A stretch of 5,359 bases of DNA from Comamonadaceae bacterium (GCA_947464665.1 CANHXV010000137.1:1-5359); one strand, 5' to 3'. Numbered from the stretch's first letter, positions 1 to 5,359 are shown. Numbers and translations are program-made. Notes: a model not told the origin generated them from the sequence alone.

Positions 1-1009
1 CCAAGGCCTCCACCATGAGTTGCATTCGCAAGTGCAAATAGTCTTCTGAAGGTTTTACAAAACGCTGCTTGAAAGATTGGTAGAACTTGGCACTCTCAGC
101 GCCGGGTACATTAGGCATCCACTCGGCAACAGCCAAGACCCTGCCAACACCAGCATCACCCATTGCGGCAGGCGCACCCAACGCATTGCCATAGAAGGTA
201 TAAAACTTTCCTTCATAGCCTACATCTTTGGCAGCCTTCACCAAGAAGCTAAGGTCATTCCCCCAATTGCCAGTGATCACGGCTTGGGCACCGGACGCTT
301 TGATTTTGGCGGCGTACGGCAGAAAATCTTTGACTCTGCCCATGGGGTGCAATTCATCACCTGCTATTTGAATGTCTGGCCTAAGTTTTTCAAGTTGCAG
401 TTTGGCTTCTCGCAAGACAGATTGGCCAAAGCTGTAATCTTGCCCAATCAAATACACCGACTTCAATTTTGTATCTTGCTTCAACACTTGCATCAGGGCT
501 GCCATGCGCATGTCTGCGTGCGCATCAAATCTGAAGTGCCAAAAATTGCATTTTTCTTGTGTGAGCGCAGGATCTACAGCGGCGTAGTTTAAAAAGAGAA
601 CACGCTTTTGCGGCTCACGCTCATTGTGTTTTTGAATGGCGTCTACCAAAACAGCAGCATTGGCGGAGGAGTTTCCTTGCAAAACAAATTGAGCACCCGA
701 ATCAATGGCCGAGCGCAAAGAAGTTAAAGCTTCTTCACTTTGGCCCTTGCTGTCGTAACTGTTCAATACCAATCTGCGTTTGCCTTCTTGCGTAGCCACG
801 CCGCCTCGCGCATTGACTCGCTCCACAGCCCAAACCAAATTTCGAAGGACTGCTTCACCGGTGTTGGCAAAGGGCCCGCTCATGCCTTCAATTAGGGCCA
901 GCTGAACGGGAGGCAATTGAATGGAGGGTGTTTGTGCGTTCACTGAAAAACTCAAACACAAGATACCGACCAGCCACAGGCGAGCCCAAAGTCTAAAGAA
1001 AACTAACAA
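1..1009 (-). CDS. Periplasmic branched-chain amino acid-type ABC transporter substrate-binding protein (3' end outside window)
   Basis: This is a LivJ/LivK-type (Peripla_BP_6) binding protein that would capture an amino acid or similar small ligand in the periplasm and deliver it to an ABC importer. The frame is open from a TTG at 1009-1007 to the left edge, giving 336 residues of a family usually about 370-420 long, so only the C-terminus is missing. Residues 1-25 form a signal peptide: Arg6 and Arg10, a hydrophobic run LWLVGILCLSFS, then a VNA|Q cleavage site. The mature part shows the family landmarks: ALIEGMSGPFANTGE (38-52), a helix ending VNARGG (65-70), DYSFGQS (191-197) and DFLPYAAKIKASGA (228-241) followed by ITGNWGNDL. 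I chose TTG because GGAAC lies six bases upstream, no ATG precedes the signal peptide, and the frame is closed by the tsaD stop at 1030-1028. It follows tsaD by 18 bases and is probably co-transcribed with it. The ligand cannot be read from the sequence, and no permease or ATPase genes are visible. Confidence 0.87.
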   Translation of the reverse strand, partial: MLVFFRLWARLWLVGILCLSFSVNAQTPSIQLPPVQLALIEGMSGPFANTGEAVLRNLVWAVERVNARGGVATQEGKRRLVLNSYDSKGQSEEALTSLRSAIDSGAQFVLQGNSSANAAVLVDAIQKHNEREPQKRVLFLNYAAVDPALTQEKCNFWHFRFDAHADMRMAALMQVLKQDTKLKSVYLIGQDYSFGQSVLREAKLQLEKLRPDIQIAGDELHPMGRVKDFLPYAAKIKASGAQAVITGNWGNDLSFLVKAAKDVGYEGKFYTFYGNALGAPAAMGDAGVGRVLAVAEWMPNVPGAESAKFYQSFKQRFVKPSEDYLHLRMQLMVEAL

Positions 1010-1020
1010 ACCAATGTTCC
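1007..1020 (-). promoter_or_regulatory. Ribosome binding site and TTG start of the binding protein gene
   Basis: On the minus strand GGAAC (1020-1016) precedes TTG (1009-1007) by six bases. An ATT at 1015-1013 is in frame but would sit directly against the GGAAC. The TTG gives a signal peptide of normal size, so it is the preferred start. The site begins eight bases after the tsaD stop codon, which suggests translation coupled to tsaD. Confidence 0.55.
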
Positions 1021-1027
1021 AAAAAAA

Positions 1028-2083
1028 TCAGATAAGCAAAGAATCAATGTTCGACAGTGGCCAACGTGGTTTAACGTCAAACCCATAATTCAATTCAGCT
1101 TGCTGCTTGCCAGACTGAACCCGCATCGCAGCTGCCATGGCAATCATGGCACCGTTGTCGGTGCACAAATGAAGCTCTGGATAGTGAACACGCACGCCTG
1201 CTTTTTCGCAAGCTTGATTCAATTGCAATCGCAAAGAACGATTGGCGCCTACGCCACCCGCTACAACCAAACGGCGCATGCCTGTTGCCTTCAAAGCGGC
1301 CATCGATTTTTTCACCAGCACTTCCACAATGGCAGCTTCAGTCGATGCCGCCAAATCTGCTTTGTGAGTGTGGCGGGTGTCGTGCAGTGCTGCGCCCAGT
1401 TTGTTGGCTTGTGTCAGCACAGATGTTTTTAAACCTGCGAAAGAGAAATCAAAATTACCACTGTGCATTAAAGGGCGGGGCAGTTTGAAGGCTTGCGGAT
1501 TACCACCTTCTGCACACTTGGACAAAGCCGGCCCGCCCGGATAGCCCAAACCCATGAGCTTGGCGGACTTATCGAATGCTTCGCCTGCAGCGTCGTCAAC
1601 TGTTTCACCCAAAATTTCATAAGCGCCCACAGCCTCAACCCGCATGAGTTGGGTGTGGCCACCGGAAACCAGCAGTGCCACAAAAGGAAACTCTGGCGGG
1701 TCTTCACTTAAAAAAGGGGACAGCAAGTGGCCTTCCAAATGGTGAACGCCCAACACTGGTTTTTGCAAGGCTGCACCAAGGGCACAAGCCACACCGGCAC
1801 CGACCAACAAAGCCCCCGCCAATCCTGGGCCTCGGGTGTAGGCCACCACGTCCACTTGGTTCAATTCGATGTTGGCATTTTTCAAAACTTCCCGAGTGAG
1901 GGGGATCACGCGCTTGATGTGATCGCGGCTGGCCAATTCCGGCACCACACCGCCATAGGCCTGATGCATGTCGATTTGGCTGAACAAAGCATGCGCCAAA
2001 AGGCGTGGTGCGCCATGGGCTTGGGTTTCAACCAAAGCCACACCCGTTTCATCGCAAGAAGACTCAATTCCAAGAAAAAGCAT
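1028..2083 (-). CDS. tsaD: tRNA N6-adenosine threonylcarbamoyltransferase TsaD (Gcp/Kae1/YgjD)
   Basis: TsaD transfers the threonylcarbamoyl group from threonylcarbamoyl-AMP to A37 of tRNAs that read ANN codons, completing t6A. It works in the cytoplasm with TsaB and TsaE, and TsaC makes the intermediate. The 351-residue protein is full length (E. coli about 337). It opens with LGIESSCDETGVAL (4-17), typical of the ASKHA fold. The metal ligands are His115 and His119 in HHLEGH, with Asp309 in CTDNGAMIA. The nucleotide-site segments SGGHTQ (140-145), TVDDAAGEAFDK (161-172) and AGGVGANRSLR (275-285) are all intact. The start is ATG at 2083-2081, with an AGGG Shine-Dalgarno four bases upstream on the minus strand (2090-2087). 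It is transcribed away from ybiB and is followed at 18 bases by the binding protein gene in the same reading frame. No terminator separates the two. Identity is secure. Confidence 0.98.
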   Translation of the reverse strand: MLFLGIESSCDETGVALVETQAHGAPRLLAHALFSQIDMHQAYGGVVPELASRDHIKRVIPLTREVLKNANIELNQVDVVAYTRGPGLAGALLVGAGVACALGAALQKPVLGVHHLEGHLLSPFLSEDPPEFPFVALLVSGGHTQLMRVEAVGAYEILGETVDDAAGEAFDKSAKLMGLGYPGGPALSKCAEGGNPQAFKLPRPLMHSGNFDFSFAGLKTSVLTQANKLGAALHDTRHTHKADLAASTEAAIVEVLVKKSMAALKATGMRRLVVAGGVGANRSLRLQLNQACEKAGVRVHYPELHLCTDNGAMIAMAAAMRVQSGKQQAELNYGFDVKPRWPLSNIDSLLI

Positions 2084-2157
2084 AGACCCTGAGTTTATGC
2101 GATGACCCTCATTGAACTTATAACGCCAAGTTATCTAAGCTTTGAGACAATACCTTC
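2084..2157. promoter_or_regulatory. Divergent promoter region between tsaD and ybiB
   Basis: These 74 bases must hold the start signals of both operons unless transcripts enter from outside. For tsaD, minus-strand TATAAG (2122-2117) is a fair -10 box, but no good -35 lies 16-18 bases upstream. For ybiB, TTGAAC (2112-2117) and TCTAAG (2134-2139), 16 bases apart, are a weak -35/-10 pair and would give a leader of only about 12 bases. The two candidate -10 boxes fall in opposite arms of the inverted repeat described at 2120-2134. I see no LexA box. The exact boxes are guesses; the divergent arrangement is certain. Confidence 0.4.
2120..2134. repeat. Short inverted repeat ATAAC-GCCAA-GTTAT in the divergent promoter region
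   Basis: Perfect 5-base arms ATAAC (2120-2124) and GTTAT (2130-2134) flank a 5-base spacer. The symmetry extends outward as CTT (2117-2119) against AAG (2137-2139) if two bases, CT at 2135-2136, are bulged. No T-run follows, so it is not a terminator. It overlaps both candidate -10 boxes and could be an operator that affects both directions, but a short palindrome in AT-rich promoter DNA may also be chance. Confidence 0.4.
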
Positions 2158-3060
2158 ATGGGCATTGGTCACTACATCAAAGAAATTGGTCGAGGCAAAG
2201 ACGGCGCCAGAGCCTTGTCGCGCTTGCAAGCCGCTGATCTTTTGGGCCAAATCCTAGATGACTCAGTGAGTGATTTAGAGGTAGGCGCCTTTTGCTTAGC
2301 CATGCGCGTCAAAGGTGAAACGCCCGAAGAAATGGCGGGTTTCTTAGATGCTGTTCACGCACGTTTAAATGCCCTGCCCCAGTTGGGCTCACACGCGGCA
2401 GTTGTCATTCCTTGCTACAACGGTGCTCGCAAATTACCAGCACTGGCACCCCTGTTGGCTTTGCTATTATGTCAACACGGTGTGCGCGTCTGTGTTCATG
2501 GCACCTCCACCGAAAACAGTCGCATCACCTCTTTTGAAGTGTTTGAAGCCCTGGGGCACATAGCCCTCTCTAACATTGACCAAGCTAATGCTGGTTTGAG
2601 CATCGTAGCCACTGAGGTTCTAAGCCCCGCTTTGAAAAAGCTGCTCGATGTTCGTCGTGTTGTGAATTTGCGCAACCCCGCGCACAGCTTGGTCAAACTC
2701 ATGAACCCTTGCCAAGGCTCGGCGCTCATTGTGAGCAGCTACACACACCCAGAATATGCCCTGTCCATGGCTCAGACTTTCAAGTTAACTCAGGCCTCTG
2801 CTTTCTTGCTGAGAGGCACTGAAGGCGAGCCAGTTGCCGATGCGCGTCGCACGCCACAAATGGATTTCTTTCACGGTGGCAGCACTCAAACTGTCCAAGC
2901 CGCGCAAGCCGGTGCACTGCAAAGCATTCCTGATTTACCAGAAACCAACGCGGCTGATACGGCCGCTTACATTGAAGATGTTTTGAAGCAAAAGCGCGAA
3001 GTGCCGGCGCCTATAGCACTTCAAGTTCAACATATTTTGCAAGCCTTGAAATCCCTATGA
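2158..3060 (+). CDS. ybiB: YbiB-type nucleic-acid-binding protein (TrpD2 family, glycosyltransferase family 3 fold)
   Basis: This is a 300-residue homologue of E. coli YbiB (about 320), a dimer with the fold of anthranilate phosphoribosyltransferase that binds DNA and RNA without known catalysis. The N-terminal helical domain (about 1-73) carries YIKEIGRGKDGARAL near the start and VGAFCLAMRVKGET (42-55). The larger alpha/beta domain follows, with VIPCYNGARKLPALAPLLALLL-type sequence at 83-104, VHGTSTENSR (113-122), RNPAHSLVKLMNP (162-174) and RGTEGEP (209-215). The glycine-rich GTGGD phosphoribosyl-pyrophosphate motif of true TrpD is absent, replaced around IPCYNGARK, which is the YbiB pattern and argues against tryptophan synthesis. 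The ATG at 2158 reproduces the family N-terminus; its Shine-Dalgarno (GAGAC, 2144-2148) is weak. It heads the ybiB-cobA-yhiN operon and its TGA overlaps the cobA ATG. E. coli ybiB is in the SOS (LexA) regulon, but no LexA box is visible here. Cellular role remains open. Confidence 0.92.
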   Translation: MGIGHYIKEIGRGKDGARALSRLQAADLLGQILDDSVSDLEVGAFCLAMRVKGETPEEMAGFLDAVHARLNALPQLGSHAAVVIPCYNGARKLPALAPLLALLLCQHGVRVCVHGTSTENSRITSFEVFEALGHIALSNIDQANAGLSIVATEVLSPALKKLLDVRRVVNLRNPAHSLVKLMNPCQGSALIVSSYTHPEYALSMAQTFKLTQASAFLLRGTEGEPVADARRTPQMDFFHGGSTQTVQAAQAGALQSIPDLPETNAADTAAYIEDVLKQKREVPAPIALQVQHILQALKSL

Positions 3061-3881
3061 GCCACAACGATTCATCCTTTACCCAGCCATCAGCTTGCGT
3101 ATTAGGCACATGCACTTTGGTAGGCGCAGGCCCAGGCGATCCTGAATTACTCACACTCAAAGCTGTTAAAGCCATTCAAGCAGCTACAGTTTTGTTCGTC
3201 GATGACTTGGTCAACGATGCAGTTTTAAATCATGCATCGCCTATTGCGCGCATTGTTCATGTAGGCAAACGCGGTGGTTGCAAAAGTACACCGCAAGCCT
3301 TCATTGAAAAGCTCATGATCAATGCCGTGCATGAAGGTGAAACCGTGGTGCGTCTAAAGGGTGGAGACCCCTTTATTTTTGGCCGCGGCGGCGAAGAAGT
3401 TGAACACCTTCGCCAAGCAGGCATTGAGGTGTCCGTGATCAACGGCATCACCTCAGGTCTGGCTGCCATTTCCAGTTTGGGCGCACCTCTGACGCATCGC
3501 CAGCATGCCCATGGCGTGGTCTTTGTCACAGGCCATGCCAAGCCCGGCGACAGCGGCACCGATTGGCGCCAACTGGCAGCCGCAGCGCGCGTTTCCAAAC
3601 TGACTTTGGTCATTTACATGGGTGTCAGTGGTGCAGACCATATTCAAAATGAACTGTTGACGGCCCTGCCTGCCAACACCCCCGTTGCCATCATTGAGAA
3701 CGCCAGCTTGCCGCAGCAGCGCCAAGCTTTAACAAGACTTGATCGCCTTACTTTCACATTGAATGAGACAGGGCTAAAAAGCCCCAGCATCTTGGTGGTG
3801 GGCAATGTGCTTCAAGCTTGCGCACAAATTTTCCAAGCGGAGCCATCTAGCCCTACACTCCCACTGCATGCAAACATATGA
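3057..3881 (+). CDS. cobA: Uroporphyrinogen-III C-methyltransferase (SUMT)
   Basis: This cytoplasmic enzyme uses two S-adenosylmethionines to methylate uroporphyrinogen III at C2 and C7, giving precorrin-2. That is the branch point to siroheme (sulfite and nitrite reductases) and cobalamin. The 274 residues match a stand-alone SUMT with no CysG dehydrogenase/ferrochelatase domain, so those later steps must be encoded elsewhere. Visible tetrapyrrole-methylase motifs are VGAGPGDPELLTL (22-34), VRLKGGDPFIFGRGGEE (98-114), VINGITSGLAA (127-137), PLTHR (144-148), VTGH (157-160) and the late VGNV (248-251). The start ATG overlaps the ybiB stop as ATGA (3057-3060), which implies translational coupling. 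The first 17 residues are a variable extension before the Rossmann-like core. Its last 14 bases overlap yhiN. No riboswitch or separate promoter is visible, so expression probably follows ybiB. A link to sulfur assimilation is plausible, but no sulfur gene lies in the window. Confidence 0.95.
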   Translation: MSHNDSSFTQPSACVLGTCTLVGAGPGDPELLTLKAVKAIQAATVLFVDDLVNDAVLNHASPIARIVHVGKRGGCKSTPQAFIEKLMINAVHEGETVVRLKGGDPFIFGRGGEEVEHLRQAGIEVSVINGITSGLAAISSLGAPLTHRQHAHGVVFVTGHAKPGDSGTDWRQLAAAARVSKLTLVIYMGVSGADHIQNELLTALPANTPVAIIENASLPQQRQALTRLDRLTFTLNETGLKSPSILVVGNVLQACAQIFQAEPSSPTLPLHANI

Positions 3882-5091
3882 TGTAGTGATCGTTGGTGCC
3901 GGCGCAGCTGGTCTTTTTTGCGCTGGTGTGGCTGGGCAGTTGGGCTTGTCCGTCTTGTTAGTCGATCACAGCCCAAAGGTGGCTGAAAAAATTCGAATTT
4001 CTGGCGGTGGACGAAGCAATTTCACCAATCGACTCATTGATGTCAGTGCGCCCCACAAACATTTCCTCAGCGAAAATCCACACTTCTGCCGCAGTTCTTT
4101 GTCGCGGTATACCGCACAAGATTTCATTGAGTTGGTGCAGTCCTATGACATCCCATTTCATGAAAAACACAAGGGTCAATTGTTTTGCGATCGCTCTGCT
4201 GAAGATCTGATTCAAATGCTTCTGAAGGAGTGCGATAAAGGCGGCGTGATGCGTTGGCAAGGCTGCGGCGTGAAAGCCATCACCGCTGAGGGCTCTGGCT
4301 ACAAATTGCAAACCGACCAGAGCGAAATTCAAGCTGGCGCGGTGGTCATTGCTACTGGCGGCTTGTCTATTCCAAAAATTGGCGCCACCGACTTTGGCTA
4401 TCGCATTGCAGAACAATTTGGCTTGCGTTTGGTTGCCAGACGACCTGGACTGGTTCCTCTCACCTTTGATGGCGCCGAGTGGGCACCCTATGCCGGCTTG
4501 GCGGGCTTGTCGTTGCCAGTGAGCATCGAGACTGGCGCCAAAAAGACGCTGACGCGTTTTGACGAAGACCTGTTGTTCACACACCGCGGCTTGTCTGGCC
4601 CTGCCGTGTTGCAAATTTCCAGCTATTGGCAAGAAGGTCAGCCCCTTCATTTGAACCTGGCACCCCAAGAAGACATTGAAGGCTCCCTCATGCAAGCCAA
4701 GATCAGGTCCAAAAAGCTCATTGCCAATGAAATTGGGGCTTGGGTACCTCATCGCTTGGCAGACGCCTGGGTGGCTCAAGACTCCCAATGGCAACGCCCA
4801 GTGGCCGAAGCCAGTGACAAAGCCTTGCTTCAATTGGCCCAAAAACTGAGTCACTGGCCCCTCACCCCCAACGGCAGCGAGGGCTACAAAAAGGCTGAGG
4901 TCACATTGGGCGGGGTAGACACCCGAGATTTATCGTCGCAAACCATGGAATCCAAGCAGCCAGGCCTGTATTTCATTGGAGAGGTGGTCGACGTCACGGG
5001 CTGGCTGGGTGGCTACAACTTCCAGTGGGCCTGGTCCAGCGCATTTGCATGTGCCCAAGCCCTGAAGCAAAAACAGGCTGTAGCCCTGTAA
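3868..5091 (+). CDS. yhiN: HI0933/YhiN-family FAD-dependent flavoprotein, candidate 23S rRNA dihydrouridine synthase
   Basis: This 407-residue flavoprotein matches E. coli YhiN along its whole length as I remember that sequence. It shows the dinucleotide-binding VIVGAGAAGL (8-17), the family signature KIRISGGGRSNFTN (41-54), PHFCRSSLSRYT (71-82), ATGGLSIPKIGATDFGY (162-178), FTHRGLSGPAVLQISSYW (247-264), AEVTLGGVDTRDLSS (343-357) and the C-terminal FAD-site run GEVVDVTGWLGGYNFQWAW (371-389). YhiN has, to my recollection, recently been reported to make dihydrouridine 2449 in 23S rRNA (name RdsA). Transfer of that role to this protein is inference. I place the start at ATG 3868 because MQTYDVVIVG is the normal family N-terminus. 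An in-frame ATG at 3805 would add 21 basic, unrelated residues inside cobA. The chosen start overlaps cobA by 14 bases and has no Shine-Dalgarno nearby, so re-initiation after cobA is likely. Oddity: the signature motif usually reads GGGRCN, but residue 50 here is Ser. Confidence 0.94.
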   Translation: MQTYDVVIVGAGAAGLFCAGVAGQLGLSVLLVDHSPKVAEKIRISGGGRSNFTNRLIDVSAPHKHFLSENPHFCRSSLSRYTAQDFIELVQSYDIPFHEKHKGQLFCDRSAEDLIQMLLKECDKGGVMRWQGCGVKAITAEGSGYKLQTDQSEIQAGAVVIATGGLSIPKIGATDFGYRIAEQFGLRLVARRPGLVPLTFDGAEWAPYAGLAGLSLPVSIETGAKKTLTRFDEDLLFTHRGLSGPAVLQISSYWQEGQPLHLNLAPQEDIEGSLMQAKIRSKKLIANEIGAWVPHRLADAWVAQDSQWQRPVAEASDKALLQLAQKLSHWPLTPNGSEGYKKAEVTLGGVDTRDLSSQTMESKQPGLYFIGEVVDVTGWLGGYNFQWAWSSAFACAQALKQKQAVAL

Positions 5092-5098
5092 ATATCCC

Positions 5099-5129
5099 AA
5101 AAACAGCTTAAAACAGTCTAAAACTTAGG
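5099..5129 (+). repeat. Ten-base-period A-tract repeat upstream of rpsU
   Basis: Three copies of a 10-base unit follow one another: AAAACAGCTT (5100-5109), AAAACAGTCT (5110-5119) and AAAACTTAGG (5120-5129). The A-runs are therefore spaced by about one helical turn, the arrangement that bends DNA. They cover the region just upstream of the -35 box, the -35 itself and part of the spacer of the proposed rpsU promoter. They may act as an UP-like or curvature element. The repeat itself is directly visible; the role is inferred. Confidence 0.6.
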
Positions 5130-5137
5130 GCTATAAT
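5108..5137 (+). promoter_or_regulatory. Sigma70-type promoter of rpsU
   Basis: A perfect -10 hexamer TATAAT lies at 5132-5137. The best -35 is TTAAAA (5108-5113), four of six matches to TTGACA, with an 18-base spacer. Transcription would start near 5143-5145, giving an rpsU leader of about 120 bases. It sits between the yhiN stop (5091) and rpsU. Since no terminator follows yhiN, rpsU may also receive read-through from the upstream operon. Confidence 0.7.
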
Positions 5138-5143
5138 CCAAGG

Positions 5144-5266
5144 CTTCTCTGGCAATCCTCCGTCTGCCAAATACTAGTTCGTGACGGGGACCCCGCCGAA
5201 ACTGCTTGTAAGGGCTCGATCTTCCCTCTCAGTGTCAGTCGGTATATTTTGGAAACATTGAAATCC
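5144..5266 (+). promoter_or_regulatory. Structured 5' leader of rpsU (possible cis-regulatory RNA)
   Basis: The predicted untranslated leader is long for a small ribosomal protein gene and contains no credible open frame. Two hairpins can be drawn by eye. The first pairs TGGCA (5150-5154) with TGCCA (5165-5169) and exposes a loop containing CCTCC (5157-5161), the sequence of the 16S anti-Shine-Dalgarno core. The second spans 5175-5204. The rpsU Shine-Dalgarno itself is modest and rather far from the ATG (GGAAAC, 5251-5256). Autoregulation by ribosomal proteins through leaders is well established in general, but I do not recognise this leader as a named RNA family, so a regulatory role is inference. 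Confidence 0.4.
5175..5204 (+). other. Stem-loop in the rpsU leader
   Basis: An upper stem CGGG (5185-5188) with CCCG (5192-5195) closes a GAC triloop. It sits on a lower stem of AGTTCG (5176-5181) with CGAAACT (5197-5203), which has one bulged A (5200) and a possible extra T-G pair at 5175/5204. An internal loop, TGA (5182-5184) facing C (5196), joins the two stems. No run of Ts follows, so this is not an intrinsic terminator. Pairing was done by hand without energy calculation. Confidence 0.45.
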
Positions 5267-5359
5267 ATGACCACCATTCGCGTGAAAGAAAACGAGCCGT
5301 TTGACGTAGCACTTCGCCGCTTCAAACGCACCATTGAAAAACTCGGTCTGTTGACCGAC
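5267..5359 (+). CDS. rpsU: 30S ribosomal protein bS21 (3' end outside window)
   Basis: The 31 visible codons read [19 protein letters not shown] and continue [12 protein letters not shown], an unmistakable bS21 N-terminus; the whole protein is normally about 70 residues, so a little under half is present. bS21 sits on the 30S platform near the 3' end of 16S rRNA and helps in translation initiation. ATG 5267 matches the family start. An in-frame TTG at 5258 would place the GGAAAC (5251-5256) too close and add MKS. In many proteobacteria rpsU leads the rpsU-dnaG-rpoD operon, and dnaG is likely to lie to the right, though that is not visible here. Confidence 0.97.

Noticed and set aside
77..592. 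171-codon plus-strand open frame
   Set aside because: It lies antisense to the binding protein gene, whose frame has a signal peptide and clear family motifs; the plus-strand translation resembles no family and has no ribosome binding site.
1727..2092. 121-codon plus-strand open frame
   Set aside because: It mirrors the start of tsaD on the other strand, where every conserved TsaD motif is intact.
2084..2157. Possible LexA (SOS) box upstream of ybiB, expected from E. coli
   Set aside because: No CTG-N10-CAG pattern is present in the intergenic region.
2158..3060. Anthranilate phosphoribosyltransferase (TrpD) as the identity of the 300-residue protein
   Set aside because: The GTGGD phosphoribosyl-pyrophosphate motif is missing and the sequence follows the YbiB pattern; no other trp gene is nearby.
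3805..3867. Upstream in-frame ATG that would lengthen YhiN by 21 residues
   Set aside because: The added residues are basic and unlike any YhiN N-terminus, and they merely reflect cobA read in another frame; the Rossmann motif starts at its normal distance from ATG 3868.
3958..4854. 298-codon minus-strand open frame
   Set aside because: It is entirely antisense to yhiN. Its length follows from codon bias in the real gene, and its translation shows no domain or motif.
5185..5195. CGGG-GAC-CCCG hairpin as an intrinsic terminator for the ybiB-cobA-yhiN operon
   Set aside because: No run of Ts follows, and it lies downstream of the consensus -10 that should drive rpsU, so it is better read as leader structure.
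5243..5248. TATATT as a second -10 box close to rpsU
   Set aside because: There is no -35-like hexamer 16-18 bases upstream, and a start there would leave almost no room before the Shine-Dalgarno.

Overview
The window looks like chromosomal DNA of a betaproteobacterium of the order Burkholderiales, most likely a Comamonadaceae-type freshwater bacterium of moderate GC content (Limnohabitans, Rhodoferax or Polaromonas-like). This is an inference from protein style: the start of ribosomal protein bS21, the Liv-type binding protein and the TsaD and CobA sequences are all typical of that group. Coding density is high. I see no mobile element, CRISPR array, rRNA or tRNA gene, and no sign of recent transfer.

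Layout. On the minus strand, reading leftward from 2083, tsaD (tRNA t6A synthesis) is followed after 18 bases by a periplasmic branched-chain-amino-acid-type binding protein gene that runs off the left edge. A 74-base divergent intergenic region (2084-2157) separates tsaD from a tightly packed plus-strand operon. That operon holds ybiB (nucleic-acid-binding TrpD2-like protein), cobA (uroporphyrinogen-III C-methyltransferase, 4-base ATGA overlap) and yhiN (HI0933-family flavoprotein, 14-base overlap). A 175-base gap then carries a good sigma70-type promoter, phased A-tracts and a structured leader. The gap ends at rpsU (bS21), which is cut by the right edge after 31 codons.

How the genes fit together. 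tsaD and rpsU flank each other in many proteobacteria at the head of the rpsU-dnaG-rpoD macromolecular synthesis operon. Here a three-gene operon sits between them. Three of the six genes have translation or RNA links (TsaD on tRNA, bS21 in the ribosome, YhiN which in E. coli has been reported as a 23S rRNA dihydrouridine synthase), and YbiB binds nucleic acids. CobA, for siroheme or cobalamin, is the metabolic outlier.

I found no convincing new defence or mobile system. The points most worth a second look are the rpsU leader, the placement of the ybiB-cobA-yhiN operon, and a Cys-to-Ser change in the signature motif of YhiN.
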